From Sulfuricurvum sp. (GTDB lineage Bacteria; Campylobacterota; Campylobacteria; Campylobacterales; Sulfurimonadaceae): a stretch of 33,360 nt of DNA. The stretch lies in contig NZ_JAHFAQ010000007.1 of NCBI RefSeq assembly GCF_023250475.1, forward strand, positions 1 through 33,360, given 5' to 3'. Shown in pieces: positions 1-7,269 of the stretch. Made by a program: the position numbers and the translations under genes. A model generated the notes under the pieces. The model was not told the DNA's origin, searched no databases, and worked only from the letters and a program-made list of their open reading frames with translations. The first letter of the stretch is position 1, and every line of letters starts with the position of its first letter.

Positions 1-1224
1 TCCGATCATCGCCCTCTGCGCCACTCCGAGGTTTGAGGGTGTTCCGTTGCCGAGATTCCATTGGGTCGGGGTGATAATCGAATACGATACAATTTTCCCT
101 TTTTCGATGGTTGCACGGTGGATCAGCGACCCGCGCGGTGCTTCGATAACCCCTGCGCCAGAGCCGCTGATACTCTCGATAGAGGGAGGAGTGATGAAAG
201 AGGGCTGTGAGAGATCGAGTGATGTTAACAGCTTCCGTACCTGAGCGCACAGCGTTGCCATCTCCCCGACTCGGGCGCATAAACGCGTTATCGCGCTGTC
301 TCCGTAGATGCGATACACATCACTGATCCCTGAGCGTTCCTGCACCAAAGCGCGTGCCAAAGGCCCCCCCTCGTAAAACTCTCCGTTGTAGAGGGCATTT
401 TTCGCATACGTTTTTCCGCCGTTCTCAAAGGTTTGCGAAGCATCTTCCGAAACCAGTGTGAATTCGGCACTGCTTCGGACGCCGTTTGCCATCGCTATCC
501 CCTCATCTCCCAGAACCAAAAATCGGCCGTGACTTTTCCCCGTATCCAATAATTTCAACCGCTCAAAATTACGCAAAACCGTTCCGAAATCTCCCGTGAG
601 GTTAAGAACTTCATTATCCCTCATCGCCTGTTCAAACGCTTCCGGAGCGCATCCCAGTACCTCATCTTCGATAAACCGCTCGACATCGGAGAGGATTTTT
701 AATGCCTGCATCACCTCGATATGGGTCGGATCACACGTCACCCCGCCGGGGATAGCATACGAACTGTGTGGCCACTGGCCGCTGAACAATGCGCACAGTT
801 GATTGACCTGCGACGAGACATAGAGCGCTTTCAGGGCAACGTTAGGTTCTTCGCCCATCATCTTTCCGCTCTCATGAAGCATCACAAGATAGAGCCATTT
901 GATATGGTTTTGAATGAGTTCGCACGAAAGGGTTATCTGACGTATCGCGTTTGCTTTGTCGCTGATACGAATCGCTGCACCCGCATTTCGGTAAATATCT
1001 TCAATCATCTTGACCGTAGCGATCAGATGAGAATGGCCGCAGATACCGCAGACACGCGGGGTGATGACCAGAGCATCGAGGGCATTTCGTCCTTCCAATA
1101 TCGCCTCCATCCCCCGAAAATGCAAAAAGCGAATCGTAGCATCCTGAACAGCTCCGCTTTTATCGGTTTGAAAATCGAGTACCGCTTCCCCCTCGATCCG
1201 CTCGATCAGTTCATGCGTGATCAT
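1..1224 (-). CDS. hupL: [NiFe] hydrogenase large subunit, group 2-like (HupL), 3' truncated by window edge
   Basis: Catalytic Ni-Fe subunit that splits or forms H2, paired with the small subunit encoded just upstream. I translated it from the ATG at 1224, which lies 14 bp inside the end of the small-subunit gene. The first 408 residues are visible. RIEGEA at about residues 9-14 and RVCGICGHSH at about 57-66 form the N-terminal motifs; C59 and C62 are the first two Ni/Fe ligands. A later EAPRGSL stretch is also typical. The C-terminal DPCxxC motif, with the other two ligands and any cleavable tail, lies beyond the left edge. No Tat signal is present on this subunit or its partner, so the enzyme is inferred to be cytoplasmic. 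The short overlap suggests translational coupling. Group assignment is by motif impression only; the hydrogenase family itself is secure. Confidence 0.9.
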   Translation of the reverse strand, partial: MITHELIERIEGEAVLDFQTDKSGAVQDATIRFLHFRGMEAILEGRNALDALVITPRVCGICGHSHLIATVKMIEDIYRNAGAAIRISDKANAIRQITLSCELIQNHIKWLYLVMLHESGKMMGEEPNVALKALYVSSQVNQLCALFSGQWPHSSYAIPGGVTCDPTHIEVMQALKILSDVERFIEDEVLGCAPEAFEQAMRDNEVLNLTGDFGTVLRNFERLKLLDTGKSHGRFLVLGDEGIAMANGVRSSAEFTLVSEDASQTFENGGKTYAKNALYNGEFYEGGPLARALVQERSGISDVYRIYGDSAITRLCARVGEMATLCAQVRKLLTSLDLSQPSFITPPSIESISGSGAGVIEAPRGSLIHRATIEKGKIVSYSIITPTQWNLGNGTPSNLGVAQRAMIG

Positions 1225-2107
1225 CGATCAGCCTCTCTTCCAGCCGTTTGATATGGAACGATTTTGCCGCCCCCGCTAATGCGAGATAACTCCGTTTCGG
1301 TATTCCAAGCGGCATCTCCGAGGGGATCGACATATAGGTTTTAGTCGTGAAAAGTTCCCGTTTGGGGAATGTGGGCTCGGTACACCCCACACACGGTGTC
1401 CCTGCGCGGGTTTTGGAGCTCACCTCATTCCAAAGAATCTTATTGCAACTGCCGTGGGTAAAGGGGCCTTGGCACCCTTGGGCGTAAAACAGACATCCCT
1501 CTTTGGTTCCGAAATGATCGCTGTCCACTTTCCACTCGAAATACTCGTTCCGAAGACATCCGTTATGGACGAGGTAGCCATACAGCTCCCTCGGACGACG
1601 GTATTCGTCAACTAAAATCGGTTTATTGAGACGTATCATATCGATAACGAAACTAAGCCACTTCGGGTGAGCCGGACAGCCGCTGAGGGTAATCACTTTC
1701 TTCCGCATATCGCGCAAAGGGCCGCTGTCGTTTTCTTTATCAAATACTATTCCGCTGATATGTGCGGGATCATGCTCTTTAAATATCCCTCCGAAACTTG
1801 CACAGCTTCCCATGGCAATGATATGTTTTGCTTTCAGTGCCAGTGTCATTAAAAGGCTCTCCATTACCATTCCCGCACGCTCAAAAGAGGCGCTGTATGC
1901 CCCCTCAAAAATGAGAATATCCGATTTTGGGAGTTTTTTAACCAACTGTTGCAGCGTAAGGGTACAGGGAAGGAGGGGATGATGAAGCAATTCGACCGAT
2001 TCTAAAAGATTCCCCAAAGCCGGATCGTTTAAAAAAGAGTGGGTATTACCGTTGCAGGTCATCCCCTGCAGCCAGATAATTTTGAGTTTAGTGGGATTTG
2101 AGGGCAT
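1211..2107 (-). CDS. hupS: [NiFe] hydrogenase small subunit, group 2-like (HupS), cytoplasmic
   Basis: Electron-transfer subunit of 298 residues, expected to carry three Fe-S clusters from the Ni-Fe site of HupL to a partner. There is no Tat signal: the protein begins almost directly with the WLQGMTCNGN region. Likely ligands are C18, C102 (GSC) and C144 (SGCP) for the proximal cluster, H181 and C184 with C205 and C212 for the distal cluster, and C221, C239 and C242 (PCVGC) for the medial cluster. The second cysteine of the usual proximal C-x-G-C motif is replaced by Asn21. The ATG at 2107 lies 20 bp inside the upstream TetR gene, and the 3' end overlaps hupL, so the three genes look co-translated. 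The Campylobacterota cytoplasmic uptake or sensor-like enzymes are the nearest match I recognise. The electron acceptor is not evident. Confidence 0.92.
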   Translation of the reverse strand: MPSNPTKLKIIWLQGMTCNGNTHSFLNDPALGNLLESVELLHHPLLPCTLTLQQLVKKLPKSDILIFEGAYSASFERAGMVMESLLMTLALKAKHIIAMGSCASFGGIFKEHDPAHISGIVFDKENDSGPLRDMRKKVITLSGCPAHPKWLSFVIDMIRLNKPILVDEYRRPRELYGYLVHNGCLRNEYFEWKVDSDHFGTKEGCLFYAQGCQGPFTHGSCNKILWNEVSSKTRAGTPCVGCTEPTFPKRELFTTKTYMSIPSEMPLGIPKRSYLALAGAAKSFHIKRLEERLIDDHA

Positions 2108-2681
2108 TGTAGATATTTTCTGCGATGGTGTGTTCGTAACTCTCCAACGACTTAGGGAGAATTTTTTCCCCGTTTAAAAATACCATTCCGCCCAAATAGC
2201 CCATAAAAAGGCCGAAGGCGCTGAAAAAGTCCTGATCTCTCAGATCGCCCGCTCTCACTCCCTCTTCGAAAAAGATCATCAACTCCGTCACAAATGCGGA
2301 TACACAGATCATCCCCGCACAGCAGTTCTGAAAGACTTCCCGATTGGAAAGATAAACCCGTAGGAAATACTCAATCGTCTCCGGGCGCTCTTGAGCGATA
2401 CGAAAATACATATGAACGATCGCTTTAATTTTCTCCTGAGTGCTTGCCGGACTTTCATTGATTTTGCGAATCTCATCACCTAGGATATTGGCGATATAGA
2501 GGATAAGATCTTTGGCAAGCATCTCTTTGGAGGTAAAATAGTTGTAAAGATTCCCGACACTCATGCCGATTTTTTCAGCAATAGAGGGCATTGTCGTTTG
2601 ATAAAATCCCTCTTTGGAGAATAACTCCAATGCTTTTGTCATAATCGAGACTTTGCGTTCTTCTTTCGTCAATCTTGCCAA
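2088..2681 (-). CDS. TetR/AcrR family transcriptional regulator
   Basis: A 197-residue one-component repressor-type protein. The N-terminal HTH spans about residues 10-55, with the typical core at 30-50 (TMPSIAEKIGMSVGNLYNYF) followed by the SKE motif. The rest is an all-helical ligand-binding domain of usual length, whose ligand cannot be predicted. The start is TTG at 2681. The ATG at 2688 is out of frame, and the next in-frame ATG (residue 14) would cut into HTH helix 1. A purine-rich AAAGGGATGAGAG precedes the TTG. The gene lies 32 bp after the large-subunit gene and overlaps hupS by 20 bp, so control of hupSL, and perhaps of itself, is likely. A 28-bp imperfect palindrome overlapping a -10 box lies just upstream. 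The effector is unknown. Confidence 0.88.
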   Translation of the reverse strand: MARLTKEERKVSIMTKALELFSKEGFYQTTMPSIAEKIGMSVGNLYNYFTSKEMLAKDLILYIANILGDEIRKINESPASTQEKIKAIVHMYFRIAQERPETIEYFLRVYLSNREVFQNCCAGMICVSAFVTELMIFFEEGVRAGDLRDQDFFSAFGLFMGYLGGMVFLNGEKILPKSLESYEHTIAENIYNALKSH

Positions 2682-2695
2682 CTCTCATCCCTTTC

Positions 2696-2723
2696 TTCGA
2701 AATATTTTACGTATTATATCGAA
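2696..2723. promoter_or_regulatory. Candidate TetR operator (imperfect palindrome over the promoter)
   Basis: The arms TTCGA (2696-2700) and TCGAA (2719-2723) bound a 28-bp imperfect palindrome matching at 9 of 14 arm positions. It covers the TATAAT at 2713-2718 and the predicted transcription start, directly in front of the TetR gene. This position fits autorepression. The assignment is inferred from symmetry and position only. Confidence 0.4.
2713..2718 (-). promoter_or_regulatory. -10 box, putative promoter for tetR-hupS-hupL
   Basis: A perfect TATAAT on the minus strand overlaps the stop codon of the upstream large-subunit gene and lies about 32 bp before the TTG start of the TetR gene. 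No good -35 box is seen at 17 bp (TAAAAT), which is common in Campylobacterota. If real, tetR-hupSL can be expressed separately from the upstream hydrogenase genes. Confidence 0.45.
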
Positions 2724-4405
2724 CAGAGCGGTGAAATTTTATACTGTGATAGCTCCCGACCTGAAGCATCGATAACATGCACCGCACATGCCAAACACGG
2801 ATCAAATGAGTGAACGGCACGCAATACCTCCAACGGTGAGGATGGATCGGCCAGGACTATTCCTATCAGCGACTCTTCATAGGCTCCGCGCCCTTCCTTG
2901 GCTCCCTTGGGAGAAGCATTCCATGTCGTCGGAACGACCGCTTGATAATTGGCAATTTTCGCATCTTCTATTCGGACAAAATGGCCCAATACCCCGCGCG
3001 GAACTTCAAAAATCCCGGCACCTCTCCCCTCAAGCGGAAGCGATTCGAAAACATACTTCGTCCATGTCTCTTCATCGTAGTATTTGATATTTTCGATCAA
3101 ATCGCTCATCATATCAAACAGGTAATCGCCACAGATTTGGGCTTCGATAGCCCGCGCTGCATTGCGTCCGATCGTAGATGAAAAATCGATCAATTCAAGG
3201 CCTGTCTGTTCCATAAACCGTTCCATGTAAGGGCGTATCGTCGGAGTTTTTTTGGTGTATCCCATGATCATCCGGGCCAAAGGCCCCACTTCCATCACCT
3301 CTCCATCGTAGCGAGGCGCTTTAATCCATGTGTATTTCCCTTCCGTTTTAAGAGACCCGTCATCATTCAAATCGGTATAGAACGGGGTAGTATCTCCCTC
3401 ATACGGGGAGAGCGGTGCATCATTTTCATACCACGAGCGGGATGCCTCTTCGGTAATTTTGCTCGCGTCGAACGGCTCAACCGACTCGAAATCATGCCCT
3501 CGAATCACTCCGTTTTCAAATAAAACTCCGTTTTTGCCGAACCGGTAGCCTCCGCAGCACATAAAATTCCCCACAGCTCGCCCCTCTCCTGCACGGATCG
3601 AATCACGATAGGCCGAAACGATCATTTTCATATCGGGAATATAGGCTCTCTCGACAAAATCACGCACCTCTTTGATAATAAACATGAAATCATTCAGCCT
3701 CTGAGGATTGAGCATATCGGCAATACTCGTCACACCTCCCACCACAAGATTTTGGGGATGGGGTGTTTTCCCCGCAAATATGGCAATCGCTTTGGATATT
3801 TCCCGCTGTATCCGGAGCGCCTCCAAATAGTGATTCATGTGCACCAAATTCTCTTCAGGTGAAAGCCGATACGCTGTATGACCCCAATAGCCGTTAGCGA
3901 ATAATCCGAGTCTTCCCGCTTTCACAAAACCGCCGATTTTTTCCTGAATGCTCTCCAAATGACCCACAGAGTTGCGATAGGGATGGTCCGTCCACTTTTC
4001 CGCTTCGGCAGAAGCCCTCTTACAATCGGCTCCCAGTGCACTCGTGATATCGACAAAATCGAGGGAATGAAGATGATAATAGTGAACGATATGGTCTTGG
4101 ATAAACAAAGAGAGCGTTACCAGATTTCGGACGATTTCGGCATTGGAGGGGATTTTGATTCCGTACGCCTCTTCAACGGCACTGATCGACGCGCGATAAT
4201 GGACATTCGTACACACCCCGCAAATCCGCTGGGCAATTAATCCCGCATCCCTGGGATCACGCCCTTTTAGAATTGTCTCGATCCCCCGAAAAAGCTGCCC
4301 TGAAGCCCACGCTTCGGTAACAACATTGTTCTCATCAATCTCTACTTCGATCCGCAAATGCCCCTCGATGCGGGTGATCGGGTCAATAATTATTTTCTTA
4401 CTCAT
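2714..4405 (-). CDS. [NiFe] hydrogenase large subunit, group 1-like, partner of the flavin-fused small subunit
   Basis: Complete 563-residue Ni-Fe catalytic subunit. The N-terminus has DPITRIEGHLRIE (residues 8-20) and RICGVC at 60-65, with C62 and C65 as Ni/Fe ligands. The C-terminus has DPCLACAVH at 535-543, with C537 and C540 as the other ligands, followed by a 20-residue tail. A HyaD/HybD-type maturation protease normally removes such a tail after the His; none is encoded in this window. The length fits group 1 large subunits. The start codon overlaps the end of the flavin-hydrogenase fusion gene as ATGAGTAA, so the two are almost certainly subunits of one enzyme. Because the partner has an N-terminal FAD domain and no Tat signal, this complex should be cytoplasmic, unlike classical group 1 uptake enzymes. 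The exact HydDB subgroup was not determined. Confidence 0.95.
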   Translation of the reverse strand: MSKKIIIDPITRIEGHLRIEVEIDENNVVTEAWASGQLFRGIETILKGRDPRDAGLIAQRICGVCTNVHYRASISAVEEAYGIKIPSNAEIVRNLVTLSLFIQDHIVHYYHLHSLDFVDITSALGADCKRASAEAEKWTDHPYRNSVGHLESIQEKIGGFVKAGRLGLFANGYWGHTAYRLSPEENLVHMNHYLEALRIQREISKAIAIFAGKTPHPQNLVVGGVTSIADMLNPQRLNDFMFIIKEVRDFVERAYIPDMKMIVSAYRDSIRAGEGRAVGNFMCCGGYRFGKNGVLFENGVIRGHDFESVEPFDASKITEEASRSWYENDAPLSPYEGDTTPFYTDLNDDGSLKTEGKYTWIKAPRYDGEVMEVGPLARMIMGYTKKTPTIRPYMERFMEQTGLELIDFSSTIGRNAARAIEAQICGDYLFDMMSDLIENIKYYDEETWTKYVFESLPLEGRGAGIFEVPRGVLGHFVRIEDAKIANYQAVVPTTWNASPKGAKEGRGAYEESLIGIVLADPSSPLEVLRAVHSFDPCLACAVHVIDASGRELSQYKISPLCSI

Positions 4406-6824
4406 TGGGCTTTTCCTCTAACTTACGATTATTGGCGTAACTGTCAAACGCTATTTTTCCCTGACCGCAGGCAAAACATCCGTGTCCCGCTTGTACCGGC
4501 CAGCTGGTCCCCTCATTGAATTTCACCAAAGAGCAGTTGAGATCGGCATACGGCCCTTTGCATCCCATCTCAAAAAGGCACCACCCCTTCTTCGCCCCTT
4601 CATCTCCCCATTCACGGACAAACTCGTCCGCATCGTAATGACCCCGACGCTCGCAGTTGTCATGCACCCGAAATCCGTACGCCCATTCGGGACGATTATT
4701 ACTGTCAAGTTTCGGAAACTCATCAAACATAATGTAATGCAGCAGTGTTCCGACAATATTGATCGGGTTGGTAGGACATCCCGGAAGGTTGATAATATCC
4801 TCTCGCTCCAACGCTTCCGCTACCCCTACGGCACCCGTAGGATTCGGTGCTGCCGCAACAACACCGCCATCATACGCACACGAACCGACGGACATTACCG
4901 CAGCAGCATTCGCAGCAACACGACGAAGCAATGCCAATCCAGTCTCCCCTTTCGGACCGATACGCAGAAATTTTCCATCCAATCCCAGAGGAACTGCCCC
5001 TTCGACGAGCAAGAGATATTTCCCGCTCTCATTATGGACGATACTCTCCAGCACCGATTCGGATTGGTCTCCCGATCCCGCCATCAGCAGTTCATGGTAA
5101 TCGAGCGAAATGTATTTCAAAATCAGATCATCGACTTTGGGATGGGATGTTTTGATAAAGGCTTCCGAGTTACCCGTACAGTCGGAGAGTTCCAGCCAAA
5201 TAATCGGGATTTTGTTCAGCTGAACCACCGCCTCTTTAACCGGTTCTTCGTACGTCGGATGCAAATGCATCGATGCGGTGATCATCGAGACCCAACGGTT
5301 ATACTCTTTGCTCATCTCAAACGATGCAAGAGCCTCTTCCAGGTTTTCGGGACTAAGCTGGTTGGCAGGATGAAGGGCATTGTATTTCTCGATGCGTGCA
5401 CGTACTTTTGCCAGCTCAGCCGCCTGAGCGGACGCGATACGTTCTTCTTTTAGCCGTGCCGCTTCCGCGGGGTCAACCGGAGTAGCACTGATAATCGCGC
5501 AGATATCCTGTTTGCACCGTCCGCAGGTTCGTCCCGCTTTGGAATGCTCTTTGAGTTCGCCGAACGACGTCACCGCATTTTCTTTGATGATATCGACCAG
5601 CTCCTGCTCGTGAACCCCTTCGCAGCTGCAAACAAGTCTCCCTTTTTCCGACATCAAGCGGTTTGAATAAAGGTACGCCGCATCGATCGGCGAATCGGTG
5701 TCAATCAGCCGTTTCAGAGCTAACAGATCAATATTGGTATTAATCCCGATGAACCGTTTCAGACGATCATGGTTGACGATATACTGATCGATTCTATCTC
5801 CATGAGAGATAAGGATACTCTCATTCTCCGGATCCTTGGGATTAAAATCAGTCCCAGTGACGTCGGCAAACAAAAAGGAGCCTACTTTTAACCCGTCGAT
5901 CGCCACTTCCTCTTTGAAGGTTTTGCTTTCATCTCCAAGGAGGTTTGCGATCATAACATCAGCCTCGATGGTACACTCTTTGACCCGCCCGGCGACAAAT
6001 CCCCCTGCGCGTTGCTCCGCCGCTTCGCCGACACAATAGATATCGGCTACGGAGGTCTGCATCCTCTCATTCACCAATATCCCCTTATTGCATTCGAGCG
6101 TTTCGCGTGCAAAAGCGATATTGGGATCGATTCCGACGCCAAAAATGACAAACGGATTGTCAATCTCCCCTTGCTTGGTCAAAATCTTCGTTATTCTATT
6201 GCCGCTCACCTCTTTGTCCACGATCTGATCGTTAAATCGGATACGGACACGAGGATCGGCTTCAAAAATACCCCGTATCAGTTCTAACCCTTCACGGCTG
6301 ATAACCTCGGAGTAGAGATAGTTTTTTCTCACCAATAGAGTGATGGTTTCCGGTCCCTCACTGCGCATCAGCGTATCGAGAAGCTCCAGAGCAATCGGCC
6401 CCGCTCCGACAATGATCACATTCTTGCCGATGATCCCCTGCGCAATCGCTTCGCAATCCTTCTGGGAGCGGAACGTCGCCGCATTCTCAATCCCTGAAAT
6501 ATTAAACAATGTTTTCGGAACCGAACCGGTTGCAATAATGAGTTTATCGTAATGAAATGCGGCGTGCTCACTGAAAATACGCTTGCTCTTTGAATCAATC
6601 GAAATGATTTTTTGGTTCAGTTCCAGCCCGACGGCAGGATGAAGCTCCAAAGCGATGGAGTCGACACACTTGCAATCATCGACCAATTTGCACAGATGGA
6701 TGCGATCATACGGAGGATGCTCTTCATCCGAAACGATCACCACTTCCGATCGGCTCTCTTGTTCCATGAGAGTATTAGCAATATACACAGCGGCAATTCC
6801 GCCTCCGACAATAACAATGCGCAC
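4398..6824 (-). CDS. NirB-like FAD/NAD(P) oxidoreductase - BFD [2Fe-2S] - [NiFe] hydrogenase small subunit fusion
   Basis: An 808-residue multidomain protein. Residues 1 to about 300 form a class I pyridine-nucleotide disulfide-type oxidoreductase: FAD Rossmann VGGGIAA at 6-12, ATGS near 98, a second nucleotide-binding GAGPIA at 140-145, and the flavin motif IYCVGEAAE near 262-270. This resembles the N-terminus of NirB/NasB. A BFD-like [2Fe-2S] domain follows with C399, C401, C434 and C437. Residues about 447-537 are a charged, mostly helical linker. Residues about 538-800 are a complete hydrogenase small subunit: C549-T-G-N552, C649, C683, H721/C724, C749, C755, C764, C783 and C786. The proximal C-x-G-C motif has Asn for its second Cys. 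The start is GTG at 6824, 3 bp after the ferredoxin gene, with GAGGAG upstream. The inferred role is direct H2-NAD(P)H electron exchange inside one polypeptide plus the next gene's large subunit. The domain assignments are strong; the direction of electron flow is not known. Confidence 0.93.
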   Translation of the reverse strand: MRIVIVGGGIAAVYIANTLMEQESRSEVVIVSDEEHPPYDRIHLCKLVDDCKCVDSIALELHPAVGLELNQKIISIDSKSKRIFSEHAAFHYDKLIIATGSVPKTLFNISGIENAATFRSQKDCEAIAQGIIGKNVIIVGAGPIALELLDTLMRSEGPETITLLVRKNYLYSEVISREGLELIRGIFEADPRVRIRFNDQIVDKEVSGNRITKILTKQGEIDNPFVIFGVGIDPNIAFARETLECNKGILVNERMQTSVADIYCVGEAAEQRAGGFVAGRVKECTIEADVMIANLLGDESKTFKEEVAIDGLKVGSFLFADVTGTDFNPKDPENESILISHGDRIDQYIVNHDRLKRFIGINTNIDLLALKRLIDTDSPIDAAYLYSNRLMSEKGRLVCSCEGVHEQELVDIIKENAVTSFGELKEHSKAGRTCGRCKQDICAIISATPVDPAEAARLKEERIASAQAAELAKVRARIEKYNALHPANQLSPENLEEALASFEMSKEYNRWVSMITASMHLHPTYEEPVKEAVVQLNKIPIIWLELSDCTGNSEAFIKTSHPKVDDLILKYISLDYHELLMAGSGDQSESVLESIVHNESGKYLLLVEGAVPLGLDGKFLRIGPKGETGLALLRRVAANAAAVMSVGSCAYDGGVVAAAPNPTGAVGVAEALEREDIINLPGCPTNPINIVGTLLHYIMFDEFPKLDSNNRPEWAYGFRVHDNCERRGHYDADEFVREWGDEGAKKGWCLFEMGCKGPYADLNCSLVKFNEGTSWPVQAGHGCFACGQGKIAFDSYANNRKLEEKPNE

Positions 6825-6827
6825 TCT

Positions 6828-7259
6828 TTACTCCTCACTCTTGTTTTGGATTTTTCCCGCTTTTTTGGCTCTCGCATACTCTTCACGGCTCTCTTTACAC
6901 GCTGCTTCCCACACAAACCACCCCTCGTTCACACCCTCTTCTTTAACGGCACTGTGCTGCTTCGTTTCGCTTTGCCACAATGCCTCTTGAGGTTTTGGGC
7001 AGGCACGGACACACTCTCCGCAATAGATACACAGCCACGGGTTATAGCGGTACTCCTTATCTCCGTCCTCATGCTGATAAAAAAGTATCGCCCCAGGAGG
7101 ACACACTTTTTCACATTTATCACAAAAGATGCATGCCTCTTTACCATACTCGATCAACCCACGATACCCAGTTGGAAGGGTAATTTCTTCTGCAGGGTAT
7201 CGGTGGGTGCGGATGGGTCTGAAAAGATTTAAAAACGCTTCAAGCATAGAGCGGAACAT
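6828..7259 (-). CDS. 2x[4Fe-4S] ferredoxin-like hydrogenase subunit (HycF/CooX/EchF-like)
   Basis: A 143-residue iron-sulfur protein that probably links the small subunit of the group 4 hydrogenase to soluble ferredoxin. Two C-x2-C-x2-C-x3-C-P motifs bind two cubane clusters: C43, C46, C49, C53 and C77, C80, C83, C87. The N-terminal amphipathic segment (MFRSMLEAFLNLFRP) and the NuoI-like spacing suggest peripheral attachment to the membrane complex. I chose the ATG at 7259 because it follows a strong AGGAGG and lies just after the stop of the Ni-subunit gene. A longer reading from 7325 would overlap that gene by 56 bp and adds a non-conserved leader. About 55 residues of charged C-terminal tail follow the second motif. 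The gene sits between the group 4 hydrogenase and the flavin-hydrogenase fusion, so it could serve either complex. Confidence 0.88.
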   Translation of the reverse strand: MFRSMLEAFLNLFRPIRTHRYPAEEITLPTGYRGLIEYGKEACIFCDKCEKVCPPGAILFYQHEDGDKEYRYNPWLCIYCGECVRACPKPQEALWQSETKQHSAVKEEGVNEGWFVWEAACKESREEYARAKKAGKIQNKSEE

Positions 7260-7269
7260 CTTTGTCCTC

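Noticed and set aside
721-1251. 176-residue plus-strand reading frame
   Set aside because: Antisense to hupL, whose motifs are clear on the minus strand; no domain recognised.
4482-5453. 323-residue plus-strand reading frame
   Set aside because: It lies entirely antisense to the small-subunit half of the fusion gene, is rich in Arg/His/Pro without recognisable motifs, and has no ribosome binding site; it is a shadow of the real gene.
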